Shown here piece by piece: positions 49,285 to 61,752 of a stretch of DNA of 64,000 nucleotides. Under the pieces are notes generated by a model. It saw only the letters and a program-made list of their open reading frames with translations, was not told the DNA's origin and did no database searches. Each line of letters opens with the position of its first letter. Position 1 is the stretch's first letter. The stretch comes from Raphanus sativus (Eukaryota > Streptophyta > Magnoliopsida > Brassicales > Brassicaceae). The stretch spans positions 5,146,001 to 5,210,000 of the forward strand of contig NC_079516.1 of the NCBI RefSeq assembly GCF_000801105.2, written 5' to 3'. Both the position numbers and the translations under genes were made by a program.

Positions 49285-49905
49285 TATTAGAATTATATTT
49301 TTGTTTTCGAGATCTGAATTGTTGTTGTGTAAGGAGATGCGATGAGAGTGGAGAAGAAGAAGAGGAGGTTTGTAATGTTCGTTTATGTGACGAATGGGAA
49401 AGAGACTGGCAAATACATTTGAGAAAGTAGACCGAGAGAAAGATGAAAAGTAAGTCAACATTATTAAAATAAGATTGTATCAATCCATATTTTGTTTTCT
49501 TTCTTTTATTTTTTCTATGATTATTATATTTCAATGGGATAGGATTCAATTTTGCTACTTGCATGGACAAAGGGGGCCACCGAGTTGTTGAGCATCAAAA
49601 TAATTGGATGATTATGGTTGGGTGCGTTTCACAAAAAAAAAAAAAATGGTTGGGTGCAGATATTTTTATTTCGGCAGACGTCTTTGTGATAAAAAGAAAA
49701 AACTAAATACAAAGGTGATTTCTTTTAATTAGTAAGATTTTCTTAACTATTATGTCAAGTTTAAAAAAAAATATTGAAAAGTGCAGTTTTTTCTAACATG
49801 TGCCAATATTTGTCTAACCGATAACTAGAAACCACATATAAAAAATTGTCTAGAACTATCTTAAACCAATTTATTGTCAACCACTCTACCAGTCTTGAAA
49901 ATCCA
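49285..49905. other. Upstream region of the LRR-malectin kinase
   Basis: Presumed 5'UTR and promoter of the kinase gene on the minus strand. No other feature is supported. Confidence 0.5.
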
Positions 49906-50040
49906 TTAGAGCAACATTATCGGAAGAAGTTTTGATTTGGGGTTCTAAAAATAAGTATATGTAATAATGCATATGTAATTACGAATTTTTAATTCTACAG
50001 GAAATCCAACCAAAACTATCTTCCAATAATGTTGCTCTTA
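49906..50040. mobile_element. Tourist-like MITE, 129 bp, TTA target duplication
   Basis: The element 49909-50037 starts GAGCAACATTATCGGAAGA. Its right end is the inverse of GAGCAACATTATTGGAAGA, so terminal repeats of about 30 bp form nearly the whole element. TTA flanks it at 49906-49908 and 50038-50040. The TWA duplication places it with PIF/Harbinger-derived MITEs. Confidence 0.85.
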
Positions 50041-50344
50041 GAGCATTTCCAATGTACACCTCTATATTTTCTTCTAAAATAGAGATCTCTATTATAAAGG
50101 AAGATTTGCTCCAATGTATACCTCTATAATAGAGTTTGTCTACTTTAGAAGAAAATATAGAAGAATTCTACTTTTTGCTTCTATATTTAAAGATGGAAAT
50201 AACATATCTCTATATTTTCCTCTATAAATAGAGGAACTCTATTATAAAGACATACATTGGAATAAATCCACCTTTATAATAGAATTTCTCTATTTTAGAG
50301 GAAAATATAGAGATTAAAATAGATGTGGGTTGGAAATAGTTTTA
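50038..50344. mobile_element. Second Tourist-like MITE, 301 bp, abutting the first
   Basis: The element 50041-50341 starts GAGCATTTCCAATGTACACC and ends with the inverse of AACTATTTCCAACCCACATC. TTA lies on both sides (50038-50040 and 50342-50344). The interior contains several partly inverted copies of CTCTATTTTCTTCTAAAATAG-like phrases, so the RNA could fold into an extended hairpin. Its left TTA is the same one that closes the neighbouring MITE. Confidence 0.75.
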
Positions 50345-51390
50345 CTTATAACTAAATCAATTAGGATTACAAGTATATGTATATACTCTTTAGCATGGCT
50401 AAGGAACAAAATAAAATGATTCAAATACAATTCCGATTTATTTCGTATATTTTCAAGAGAGGTGCTTGATAGGTCATTTTCATGATGAGTTTCCAGATTT
50501 AGCATGTTACCATAGTAAGTTTATTGCGGGAATCAAATGTTCTTATATGGAAGTTTTAAATATTGTTTTCCTCTCTAGCCATTTATTACTTGTCAAAGTC
50601 CATCTATGGCAATTTAGGAAATAAATAACTGAAATTAGAAGATATAATTTCTTACATTATAAGGGTAGATGGTACTGGTTATTAATGTCTGTGTCTGATA
50701 GCTCCATTAAAGGCTATAACGTCTGCCATATGCTAACATAATAATTTATGTAAATTGTTAATAAAATATATAACTATATGTATTTTAGTATTTTTAGCTT
50801 TGTGCTAATATATCATCCACCACTTAAATTTCATTATGTATATATATTTTGCTTAAAAGAAAAGAAAGAAAACAACTCCATTTAAAAAATATCAAACTAT
50901 AACTAGATTGATTTATATATAAAATAAAGTCTTTCAGTACTTGTGTTTGCATGAATGAATCGTCTGTAGTATCATCAAAACTTAGAACCAAAATACTTGT
51001 TTGAACTAAGTTGTGAATCGATGGTACATCGACTCACATTACAATAAGCCAAGAAGGCTAGGGAAAACTCAGCAAGCCCACGCTGGAAACAGCTCTTATC
51101 CATTTTTTGTCGGTAAAACTAAAGTTGAGAGTTTTTTAAACGTAAATAATATTGAGATTTTCTCGCAAATATATAAAGAAATAGCTGTCGCGATTGTTTT
51201 TTGACTCTAGGTCGCGAATCGTGATCAGTGCTATCCCAACATGTGAACTAAAAACAAAATATGTGAACTTAAGTTCTATATTTTTATCTAATGATTATGT
51301 AGTTTTTGATCCAAAATCCGTACATTCATAGAAAGCACAAACTGTAGCATTAAATTAATTTTCTTCGGTGAAAATTCAACCTATACTTTT

Positions 51391-52069
51391 AAAACTCATA
51401 CTACATGATTCTGATTTTGGCTCAGATTTTGGCTCCGAGTGACGGGTATTAATTCAACCCGTCGGCGCCGGCTTATGATTCCGGAGACGGAGATTCCTTA
51501 CAACTCTGTACTGCCGGCTTTGTCTCTTTAGCGCTGTCGCCTTCTTCTCTTTGAAGACGAAGCTGTTTGGTTCTTTGGAACTCGGGGTTCCCGAGTATAA
51601 AAGGTTCTGATGGTTGGATTAGGGGGTGGGGGTACGTTTAGGCTCCGGTAGAGATCTCAAGACAGGTTTGATGAAGCTTTCCGGAGGGGCAAGTATTGGT
51701 GATGACGATGGGCGCGGTGGTTGGTCGACGGTGAATCATGGCGAAACAAGTTTTGTTTCGTCTTCTCCGGCAAAAATCTCGGCCGTTGGTTCGTGAAGGG
51801 ATGGATAGAAGACGCGTGTCTCATGCAATCGGTGGATTGGAGCGCGTGGTCGGTTTGGTGTGCCCTGTGGACGCGTGGTGTTGCAAGTGACGTGTGGATG
51901 CGTCTGTGGGCTTTCGGGTTTTGGCCCATTTTGTCGGGCTTTGGGTTTTGTTGTACTCGGACCTTTTTGGTCCCTTGTATGTTGGTTTGGGTTTGGTCCG
52001 GTTTTAGACCTTGTTTTTTTATATAATAAACCTTTAGATGGAAAAAAAAAAACTCATACTACATGATTC
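51391..52069 (+). mobile_element. Poly(A)-tailed retroposon with 21-bp target-site duplications
   Basis: The phrase AAAACTCATACTACATGATT followed by C occurs at 51391-51411 and again at 52049-52069. Between them lies about 637 bp that is much more GC-rich than the surroundings and ends in an A run at 52042-52052. A long duplication plus poly(A) is the mark of LINE-type target-primed insertion. The ORFs inside are Trp/Cys-rich and resemble nothing known, so this is probably a 5'-truncated LINE 3' end. Confidence 0.83.
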
Positions 52070-52732
52070 AACAGTTTTATTTTTTAGACTTTTCCTGGTA
52101 GTTCTGCCATTATATATATTAAAAAGGTTATCACATCGCTTCCATGAAATGTATGGACGTAAGACTGAAATTCCGTGGATGACGTAAGTTTTTCTTTGAT
52201 AAATCGTGTATTAGGTATGTTTTTCTTTTGAATATGCCCGTTAGTGATTATTCTGGAAAAAACAATGTTTAGGATTATTTTTTAAAAGAGCAAGGTTCCA
52301 AAAAAACAAAGAAAAAAAGAGCAAGGTTCCCGTATTGCTAGCTGCTCAACTTTCTTTTGTTTATATTTTGTTAAAGAACTTTCTCCTAACTGGACAGTGG
52401 ACATAGATGAAAGTTTCACTAATTGATTGCTATCTATTTCTTTAGTCATTTTTAAAAATATGAATCAACTCAAAATGTTTATGAAAGATCGCAATGGCAC
52501 GTTTTCCTATCATCTCTGCTAGTTATATTTTTTACTCTAGACTTCCTATCCATCAACATTGGTTCATTGAATTAAACGTTACCTGGTCGAAGAAAGAATC
52601 TCAAAACAAGTCATAGCCACTCATATTGGACTCAAGACAAATTAAATAGTGATAAAATAGACAATAACAATTATGAAATGTCGTCAAGAGAAAAAAAAAG
52701 TTTAGAAGAAAATTCTCAAACTTTAAGTCATA

Positions 52733-53963
52733 CTAGATTTTGACCCGCGCTTTTAAAGCGCGGGATATCTTATGATGTAAAATTCTTTAACAATATTATA
52801 AAATGCATGGTATGTTGTCTATTTAACTTTTTCCATTTTAATCCGCATTTTTAAAACTCAATCTAGACCCGTATTCAATTTGTACTCACGATCTAACCGG
52901 TAAATCTATTAATCCGATATATAATTTAGCTTGAGTTTTAAGAAATAACCATTATTTAAAACTTCAATAAACCAGCAAAATAGCAAAAACCCGATGCTAC
53001 CAGTTTAATTGAGAAATGATCGGTGTGTAATCCAATTTGATTTAACTTGTTATTTTTTAATTTAAAATATACTCTCAATGTTTTCATTAGATATTTAAAT
53101 ACTTAACCATTTTAATTTTATTGTACTTTTTATTATATGTGGTAACTCCACCTGTTACAAAAACTGTTTAATTGTTTTTTATATTTTATGTGAAACAAAA
53201 AATATAGAAAATATATTTAAAAATTTAGTAAATTTTTAACATGATTTTAATTGTATTTTTAATATTGATATATATATAATTATATATTGAATTGATTAAA
53301 CTATTGACATACATTTTACTTGCAGCCGACCCAATAACCAAATGACTAAAGCAGTCGGGTACAAAGTCTGCATAAATTTAAAAAACAGTGACTTAAACAT
53401 ATTTTTACTTTTTATAATTTTTATAATTTACAATTTTATTTTAAATTTGAACAAAATGATATATGATTTTATATACTAATACCGCGTATATTGATCATAT
53501 ATCTCGAAAGCTGATATAATTTATTGGTTATTTCAGATCTTAATATTATTTGAATACATTGAGTATTAGTAGGATAGTGTCGATCTATTAATTTTAGTAG
53601 TTAAGTAGGATTTTCTATTTGTGAAAAAAGTTATTAGGATATTTTTTCTAACGTATAAGACTTATTTTATGATTATTTGTAATCTTATGTAGTATTTAGA
53701 AGTTATCATTTTTTAAAAAATTGTCGAATATACTAAAAACTCTTAATGTATTAAAATTCATTAATTATTTTATGTTGCATATTAATAGGAAAATAGTATC
53801 TGCAGTGTACCAAATTTTCCATATTAATAGGAACTATATCTTCTCAATTTAAATAGTTACCATAATATTTGATTTTAAAAATTAAATGATAATGGCACTC
53901 ATGTAAATAGTTTGAAAAGGCAAGGGGAAGTCTGAAAAAGTGCTGCTGTTTTAATTGTATTGA
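52733..53963 (-). mobile_element. Probable non-autonomous Helitron, 1.23 kb
   Basis: Read on the minus strand, the element begins TCAATACAATTAAAACAGC (end 53963). It finishes with a GC-rich hairpin (CCCGCGCTTTAAAAGCGCGG plus G, 52764-52744) followed by TCAAAATCTAG. A 5' TC, a 3' hairpin about 8 nt before CTAG, and insertion between A and T are the Helitron criteria, and all are met. No Rep/helicase coding is present. The 3' end is clear; the 5' end is less certain. Confidence 0.62.
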
Positions 53964-53969
53964 TATTCA

Positions 53970-55470
53970 GTGGGACCTTAGATTTTAAATAGTTATTTTA
54001 ACTTTCGAACCTAACAATTTCACATTAAGCATCTGTTCCAAACTTCCACTAATTAATTCATTGAATATTGTTTAATAATTTAAAATTTTCCATGACTTTT
54101 TTTGTTTAGTCGTTGATATAACCCAAGTTCTAGATAAAATGTAGTTTGTTCGGGTCAAATTTGAACAAACTATCAGTAAAAGAAAAAAATTGAACAAACT
54201 GAAAGAGAGATACACTGAAAGTGTTCCAGAAAAAAGAAAAAACTTAGGTAAAAAGTTAAATAAACTAATGTTCGTAGTTGGCTCACTTTAATATGTTTGT
54301 AACGTTTCCCTTCCATTAAACCTACGATCCAACTCCAACTGCCTTTGACCTAGTAAACGTATAGTAAATGAATACATTTGTCTACCTTTGTATGACAGTC
54401 AATAAGTTTTAGATTGTTTCATACTGTTAACATTTTTAAATTAACAGCTACTGTGTAGTTTTTAAACATAGAGTGAGCCGTATGCACGTCCATCGAATTG
54501 CGGAAGTTAATGGCTTAAAGTCTTACAAAGTAAAAACTATACATAAGTTTCCAAGGGGACAAACCAGTTTCTTTCAGACATTTGTACATTGAAATAGACT
54601 TTGTACAAAAGTCTGTCTTCTTTGTATTGTATATCAGGAAGATTCAGAAGTCGAAAGCAATATTTAACTGGACAAAAAAGGAAGACTGACCAGTCCTTGC
54701 AAGAGTATCAGCTCTACCAGTTATCCTTGTGTGCAGTGCCGGTCTAGGATAAGCTGCAGAACCATGTGGCTTCAGTCTTGTATAAATAACTATTTGTCGG
54801 CCCATGTTCTCTCAAATTATTCAATAGCTCAGTTGATTTGTGCTTGAGTTTGTTTTACTCTCGGTGGAGGGTTCTAATATATTCAACTTCATTTTTAACT
54901 TTTTGTTTTGCTTTCTTTTTAAATTATTATTGATAAGTTTGTAATGTTTGTTACTTTGTTTGCTTCATGCTCAAAAATATTCAGGGACAGGCCTGCCTAT
55001 GCGTCTACTGTCGCCATTCCATATACAGACTGACCAAACTGCAGTGGTTGATAGATGAACTAAGTCAAGGCCGTGAGTTATATGAACCAGTTGGTTTTTC
55101 CGAACCGGAATCTCGCTCAATTCATTCCGTACCGGATAGCTTGTTAACAAAACGCACCACCAACTCTCGTAAAGTTGAGGAAAACACACAAACATCTGCG
55201 ACGACTGTGTATAGTTTTATTTTCTTTTCATATCAACCAATTAAAAACAAAATACATATATTTTATTACGGCACGCATCCAAACAAACAGCTCTAATGTA
55301 CGTTACCCAAAAGATACGCAATATATAAAGTTAGATAGTCGGCATAAATAGTCGGCTGAGATAAAAGAGATCATTGTGATCATAAATCAAATTAAAAAAA
55401 AAAAAGTTGATTGAAATACATCCTTACTGTAGGAAAAATATAAAAGAACATTCATCAGACTAATATAACA
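53970..55470. other. Intergenic DNA with repeat fragments
   Basis: A CAGTGCCGGTCTAGG phrase near 54737 resembles a hAT-element end. A 109-aa ORF starting at 54967 has no family resemblance. Nothing else is supported. Confidence 0.4.
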
Positions 55471-55483
55471 TGACTGAACATAT

Positions 55484-56953
55484 TCAGTTGCCAAGGTACT
55501 TCTGGTATTTTTTCATCAATTTATCAGTGATAATTTGGTAGGCTTTTTCAGTCGGATGATAAGAGTCAAAGAACACATGAGTCGATGGATCCGAACACGT
55601 GAAAGGAGTAAGTTTGTTGCACAATACAGCTGCCTCAACTCTTCCTGTACCGCAACATCCTTTATCTGCTACTTTAAACCCTGATAAATCACTAGTATTA
55701 GCATTTATGTATGAAAGAGAAAAAAAAATGCTATTCGTATCATATGATTACCGTATTTCGAAGAGTTTGTCATGATGTCATGAAGAATTTCGTAAATGTC
55801 AACATATACTAGTTGACTGGACAACTCTTTCTGTAGAGCATCCATACTAGATGATAACTTTGAGTTGAAATGCATTGCCATATTGTTCAGAGTTTCATAA
55901 CATTCTCTTTTGAAGCCTCCAAACAGTGTTCTTTGTGCAGGTACGCATCCAACTGGCACTGCGCTAAACACTCCTATATTTTTAGCTCCGAGTCCAGATA
56001 ATTTCTAAAGGTTGAAGGATTGAGATATTGTTTTCAGTTAGTTTTATAATTAGATGTTGTGGTTAAGTATAAGGAAATAAAATCTCACTTTGATAAAATC
56101 TGAAGCCAAGTCTGCCAAATATTCAGCGTATGCGGTACGACTGTATTCAAGCGATCGAGCCCAATAAGTCTCGCTGAGATCATTACTGCTAGAGACCACT
56201 AGAAACACACTTTTCTCCAATATAAACTTAACCTTTTCTTCTCCAAAGTGTTGCTTTATTGTTGACAAATATTGTTGAAAATATTCGAGTTGATCAGACA
56301 TTGGTATTACAGACTGAAAAATATTAAAAGTTGTAAGAAAGTTAAAAAAAGATTATAATAACAACTAAAAGAAAATAACGTGTATAAATATTTTATACCG
56401 ATAGTTTAGATGTTAATGGATCATAACCGGAACCTCCAGAAGCAAAGATTGCACCCTTAAGAAGATCATTTGGCTTTAGATTTGAGCCTAAGTATGGTGG
56501 TAATGTCTTTGCTATCCCCAATGCATTTGCTGATTATTTTTTGTAATACAGTTTAGTATGTGTACATTAAAAACAAGACAAAAACATAAACGAATAATTA
56601 ATAGAACTTTTTATACCAATGATGTCTGATGGAACTTTTCCATCTGAAAATCTACCGGTAGGAATACCACCAGGAAACTCTTTCCCATAAGGAGGAAAGT
56701 TAGACTTGACAAGAGTTGGAATGTCGTTATTATTTCCAGTATCCATTATCGAATCTCCGAATACTATTAGTGCCGGAACTGTTGTATTCCCTGAAGCTTA
56801 TTATATATATAAAAAAAGATTTAGAGAGCGAATGATAAAAACATCGTTTAAAAAATCAAATATTAAGAATTCAATACATGCACCTTTGGTCTTGGTTGTG
56901 GTCGCTTCTGCGACAAAAAACAACAGAAGAGAACATAGAAACCGCAGATCCAT
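55484..56953 (-). CDS. GDSL-type esterase/lipase (EXL-like, At3g14820-type)
   Basis: Six exons on the minus strand: 56953-56884, 56790-56617, 56529-56399, 56313-56089, 56004-55752 and 55680-55484. Phases are consistent, giving 349 aa. A signal peptide ([17 protein letters not shown]) leads. Block I has the nucleophile in [18 protein letters not shown]. Block II Gly is in the [17 protein letters not shown] region. Block III reads VVSSSNDL, with Ser for the common Gly. Block V has the Asp/His pair in [13 protein letters not shown]. The enzyme is a secreted SGNH-fold serine hydrolase, likely on apoplastic lipid esters; the natural substrate is unknown. The position after LIK1 matches Arabidopsis order (from memory). 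Confidence 0.9.
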
Positions 56954-56999
56954 ATGATACCAAGAAAATGTTATGATTAATCGAGTAAGGAATTCTTTT

Positions 57000-58760
57000 T
57001 GATTATACTGTATATCTTTTGCGTTTAGAAGATGTTGTGAAGATAGACCATTCATACACATATATATACGTTGTATATGAATAACTATTTTGCCAATGAA
57101 ACTGTATGTGAAGTATCCAGCTACCTTTTTCTTTTTAAGCAAATAAGAGAAATGTATTATATGATGATACACCGAATCTAAAAGAAAAAGAAAAAAACAT
57201 TATCTTACAAGGAATACAAAGTACAAAATATTGTCTTAAAGGAAACAAGAAATTCTGGTAATAATTTTAAAAGTGAATTCAAAATATGAAATATAGAAAC
57301 TAAATAAAAGGGATATGTATCTACTTTTTTAATTAAAAAAAAAGATTATCTACTTTTTCAGGATTATGTATCATTTTCATTGCCTCAGTGTCATATGGAT
57401 GTATGAACATGTGTGTGAGCCAGATCGTTTCTCCTCTGTATACATACGCATGTATACATGCTTGATAAATTACACATTGATGGATAAGTATGATATCAGA
57501 AACGTTGGACGTCTTACCAGTTGATATACAAACTCTGTTATACATGAGACTAAAACATTTTCACTTAAATTGCATTTTCTTTTATAGACTAAACGGACCA
57601 AGTTAAGTTAATGAAAGTTTGAGTTTGATGCCCCCCCAAAAAACGCGGTCCCAAAAAAGGAAATTCAAGTGCGGAGGAGGATCGAAGCAATGCTGGCTCT
57701 ATCGATCATTAAACCCACGGTTAGAAGCCAAGAGAGGCCCGCACTGATGCATCCAATTAAAGCCTAGGATCAAAGCAATGCTAACTCTACAGACTACATA
57801 CCAGCTCCCATAATTCATGATCTTTGGATGCATGCATCAGCTTCGCGCTGCGCCTCCTGGATGGCCAGATGGGTAGATGCATGGCGCCTGAATTGTAAAG
57901 ATTGTTGAGCGAGAGAGAGATTTAATTGCTACTTAGGATATAGATTTGTGTGTGCTTATGCAGATTCGGTTTAAATTTTAAGTTAAAGCTCTATAAAACC
58001 AGTGACCAATTTCTTCTAAATATTTAGAGGAGATCAATAGAAGATGATCTAGTGGTTAATGCTGTCAACTAGTGTGTCCCATGCACCAAAACTTTAATTG
58101 AATCTGCTTTGGAAGCCATATAATATATGTGTATATGAGTGGGGTTTTGTAAGTATTTTTGGTTTCTTTTTCTTGAAGCAGTAATTTGTGATTCAGAATA
58201 AGTATACATTAATTGTCATAGGGTCCAAAACATTTTTTTGATATTGTTCTCGTAAGGAAATGAATACACTGCTACTGCTTAATTTTAGATGATATTATAA
58301 CCTGTTGAAGATGAACAAGTAACAGAAAAATCCTCACTATGATAACAAAAAGAGTCAAAATCTTCTAATGATATTTGTAACCTACGGAAATTTTCTTGAC
58401 GTTATGATTTTAAATTAATGTGGTTTATAAAAAGAATAATATATATATTGGAAATTTGGAATTAATGTGAGATTGGATCACCACCAAATCAGATCTCTAT
58501 ATCCAGTATCATAATTAAATGATAGTAAACCGGGACAGATTCGGATATAGAACCGGACCGGTTTACGTTAATGTAAATTCGGTTAAACCCACCCGAACCC
58601 TAAAGATCGGGTCTTTATAACCCAGGCAGAATCACCCATCGGATCTGATGTTTCTTCGATCCAGCTTCTTCCCACCCGTAACCCTTAAAGAAACAAACAA
58701 CTCCTCGGATCCTCCGGTTGTAGCACAGATTCTTCTGAAAGCCCTTTTTTCTTTTATAAA
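57000..58760. other. Intergenic DNA; hAT-like gene promoter and 5'UTR at the right
   Basis: This includes the GDSL gene promoter near 57050. At 57650-57800 a phrase with AAGCAATGCTGGCTCTA is loosely repeated. A 5'UTR exon of the next gene ends at a GT donor at 58766. No coding region is supported. Confidence 0.45.
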
Positions 58761-59072
58761 CAAAGGTAACGAAAATTTCAAACCTTTCTCACTCTCTCTT
58801 CATATGAAAAAATAAAAAACTCTGTGCTCAGAGCTCTTAGCAAATCTGAAAAGGGTTTCTTTCTCCAGTGTAAAGGATCCGAATTTATAGCTCTAATTGT
58901 CTCATTGTTGCACAATTTGATCTCTTTTTGCACTAACTTTTTGTTAATGATGATGTGTTTGGTTTTGATGTCGAATTCAAAGTGTATGTTTTTAGTCTAA
59001 AGTTTGTTTTTTTAATCAATGGGTAATGATTGTTTTGGTGCAGGAGAGAGTTTTTTTGTTATTGTTGGTGTG

Positions 59073-61085
59073 ATGGATGAATCAAACGAGATCATCCTGC
59101 AGAAATCAAAGAGGCTGACATCTGTCGTGTGGAACTACTTCGAGAGGGTGAGAAAGGCTGATGTCTGCTACGCCGTTTGCATCCAGTGCAACAAGAAGCT
59201 CAGCGGTTCCAGCAACAGCGGAACGACTCACCTCCGGAACCATCTCATGCGCTGTCTCAAAAGAACCAACCACGACATGTCTCAGCTTCTGACTCCCAAG
59301 AGAAGGAAGAAGGAGAATCCGGTGACTGTCGCCACCATCGGTTTCGATGAGAGTAGTCAGCCGAAAGACGGTTACATTAGGCCTAAGTTTGATCAGGAGC
59401 AACATAGAGGGGATGAGGTTGTTCTGAGCCGAGGAAGCGGAGGAGGAGGAAGGTTTAGTCAAGAAAGGAGCCTGGTTGATCTTGCACGTATGATTATATT
59501 ACATGGCTATCCGTTATCTATGGTTGATCACGTTGGCTTCAAAGTGTTCGCTAGGAATCTCCAGCCGTTGTTTGAACCTGTGGGTAACAGCACCATCGAG
59601 GAGACGTGTATGGAGATTTACATCAGAGAGAAGCAGAGAGTGCAGCATGCTCTGAGTAATCTATACGGTAAGATCAATCTCTCCGTGGAGATGTGGTCTT
59701 CCAAAGACAATGCTAACTACGTGTGTTTGGCTTCTCACTACATCGATGAGGAGTGGAGGCTGCAGAGGAATGTTCTCAACTTCATCACGTTGGATCCTTC
59801 TCACACGGATGACATGCTCTCCGAAGTAATCATCAGGTGTTTGATGGAGTGGAGTCTCGAAACCAAGCTTTTCGCCGTTACCTTCGATAGTTTCTCTGTT
59901 AATGATGAGATTGTCCTGAGGATTAAAGACCACATGGCTCAGAGCAGCCAGGTCTTGATCAACGGGCAGTTATTCGAGCTGAGATCCGCCGCTCATCTTC
60001 TCAACGCTATCGTCCAAGACTGCTTGGAAGCTATGAGAGACGTGATCCAGAAGATTCGTGGAAGCGTGAGGTACGTCAAGAGCTCGCAGTCTACGCAAGC
60101 GAGGTTCAGCGAGATCGCTCAGCTCGCCGGGATCAACTCCGAGAAGATCTTGGTTCTTGATTCTCTCGATACATGGAACTCCACTTACGAGATGCTTGAA
60201 ACGGTACTCGAGTACAAGGGCGCTTTCTGCCATCTGCGCGATCACGACCAAGAGTTTGATTCCTCCCTAACCGACGAGGAGTGGGAGTGGACAAGATCCG
60301 TCACCAGCTATCTGAAGCTCGTGTTCGAGATAACCGCTGATTTTTCAGGAAACAAGTGTCCAACAGCGAATGTATACTTCGCTGAGATGTGTGACATCCA
60401 CATCCAGCTGATCGAGTGGTGCAAGAACCAGGACGGTTTCTTGAGCTCTCTAGCAGCGAAGATGAAAGTTAAGTTCGATGAGTATTGGAACAAGTGCAGC
60501 CTCGTGCTAGCGATCGCGGCTATTTTAGATCCAAGGTTCAAGATGAAGCTGGTGGAGTATTACTACTCCAAAATCTACGGGAGCACGGCTCTTGACCGTA
60601 TCAAGGAAGTCTCTAACGGTGTCAAGGAGCTTCTCGATGCGTACTCCATCTGCTCAGCCATCGGTGATGACTCTTCCTTCTCTGGTGGCTCAGGGTTAGG
60701 TAGAGGTGGTGGCATGGACAGTAGAGATAGACTGAAAGGATTCGACAAGTTTCTCCACGAGACTTCTCAGAACCAGAACACGACGTCGGATTTGGATAAG
60801 TACTTGTCTGAGCCTATCTTTCCACGTAGCGGTGAGTTCAATATTTTGAACTACTGGAAGGTTCATACGCCGAGGTACCCTGTTCTCTCTATGATGGCAC
60901 GTGATATTCTTGGGACGCCTATGTCGATCCTTGGGGCTGCTGATTCAGCGTTTAACTCGGGGAGACCGGTGGTCGATGAGAGTAAGAGTTCGTTGAACCC
61001 TGATATTAGGCAAGCTTTGTTCTGTGCGCATGATTGGTTGTCCGCAGAGGCAGAAGGTACAGTCTCGGACTCTTTCTTTATATAG
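59073..61085 (+). CDS. BED zinc-finger / hAT-dimerisation domain protein, probably domesticated transposase
   Basis: Single coding exon, 670 aa from MDESNEIILQ. An upstream in-frame ATG at 59019 precedes a 3' splice site (AG at 59042-59043, intron 58766-59043) and so is probably intronic. The BED finger uses C36, C39, H53, H57 and C61 (VCIQCNKKLSG; THLRNHLMRC). The middle is the hAT transposase-like region with KINLSVEMWSSKDNANYVCL, VTFDSFSVND and LDSLDTWNSTYEMLE. A DUF4413-like part follows, then the C-terminal hAT dimerisation block: LDKYLSEPIFPRSGEFNIL, NYWKVHTPRYPVLSMMARDI. No terminal repeats or target duplication are seen around it, codon use is GC-richer than the surroundings, and it sits in the conserved gene order. 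All this suggests a host gene rather than a mobile copy. Confidence 0.85.
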   Translation: MDESNEIILQKSKRLTSVVWNYFERVRKADVCYAVCIQCNKKLSGSSNSGTTHLRNHLMRCLKRTNHDMSQLLTPKRRKKENPVTVATIGFDESSQPKDGYIRPKFDQEQHRGDEVVLSRGSGGGGRFSQERSLVDLARMIILHGYPLSMVDHVGFKVFARNLQPLFEPVGNSTIEETCMEIYIREKQRVQHALSNLYGKINLSVEMWSSKDNANYVCLASHYIDEEWRLQRNVLNFITLDPSHTDDMLSEVIIRCLMEWSLETKLFAVTFDSFSVNDEIVLRIKDHMAQSSQVLINGQLFELRSAAHLLNAIVQDCLEAMRDVIQKIRGSVRYVKSSQSTQARFSEIAQLAGINSEKILVLDSLDTWNSTYEMLETVLEYKGAFCHLRDHDQEFDSSLTDEEWEWTRSVTSYLKLVFEITADFSGNKCPTANVYFAEMCDIHIQLIEWCKNQDGFLSSLAAKMKVKFDEYWNKCSLVLAIAAILDPRFKMKLVEYYYSKIYGSTALDRIKEVSNGVKELLDAYSICSAIGDDSSFSGGSGLGRGGGMDSRDRLKGFDKFLHETSQNQNTTSDLDKYLSEPIFPRSGEFNILNYWKVHTPRYPVLSMMARDILGTPMSILGAADSAFNSGRPVVDESKSSLNPDIRQALFCAHDWLSAEAEGTVSDSFFI

Positions 61086-61752
61086 ACGCAATCAATCATC
61101 AAGTATACTTTTACTGACATTGCCTTTTGAATTTTATAACGAGCCAAGAAGTTCAACCGTTGTCTAGACAATATGCTCAAGCTATGTGAAGACAAACAAC
61201 AAGTTCAAGGTGCTACTGAGCTTCTTCTGTTCCTCTCTTTTCGACTCTACGTTCATTATTTTTACATCTTTATTCTAATTGAAGGTTTCTTGTCGCTTTT
61301 GTGAATTGGTTTGCATAGATGCAGGGTGATCAGATTATTGGATGTTGCTCATAGTTGGAGGGTGGTGAAGATGTGAGGACATGAAGTACAGAGGTTTAAT
61401 ATATAGTTTGCAATTTCTTATTTATGCATTAGAAAATATTTAGTTTATGAGAGACATTGTTACATTCTTCTTGTAACAAAAAGAATACTCTAGTTTAAAC
61501 CAAAGGGAAAAAACTATTTAAATCAGTCAACTATTGTTTCTTCTTAATCTATGTCTATTACTCCGTTTGTTTCATAAAAAAAATGTTATTTTAATATTTT
61601 TTTACGAAAACTTTTTTGAAAAAAAACTCAAAATATTTGTGCTTTTATTAATAACACATATTTAATCCATAATATTATAGATAAACAGAACTATTTATAA
61701 ATTAATGCAGTTTATAATTAATACTAAACTGAGTAGAAAAAAATGTCAAAAT

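Noticed and set aside
51657..52066. Trp-rich and His-rich ORFs in the GC-rich retroposon
   Set aside because: Composition is driven by GC content; no start context, homologue or domain is recognised.
54967..55296. 109-aa ORF after a CAGTGCCGG-type repeat end
   Set aside because: No recognisable domain; lies in repeat debris with no splice or promoter support.
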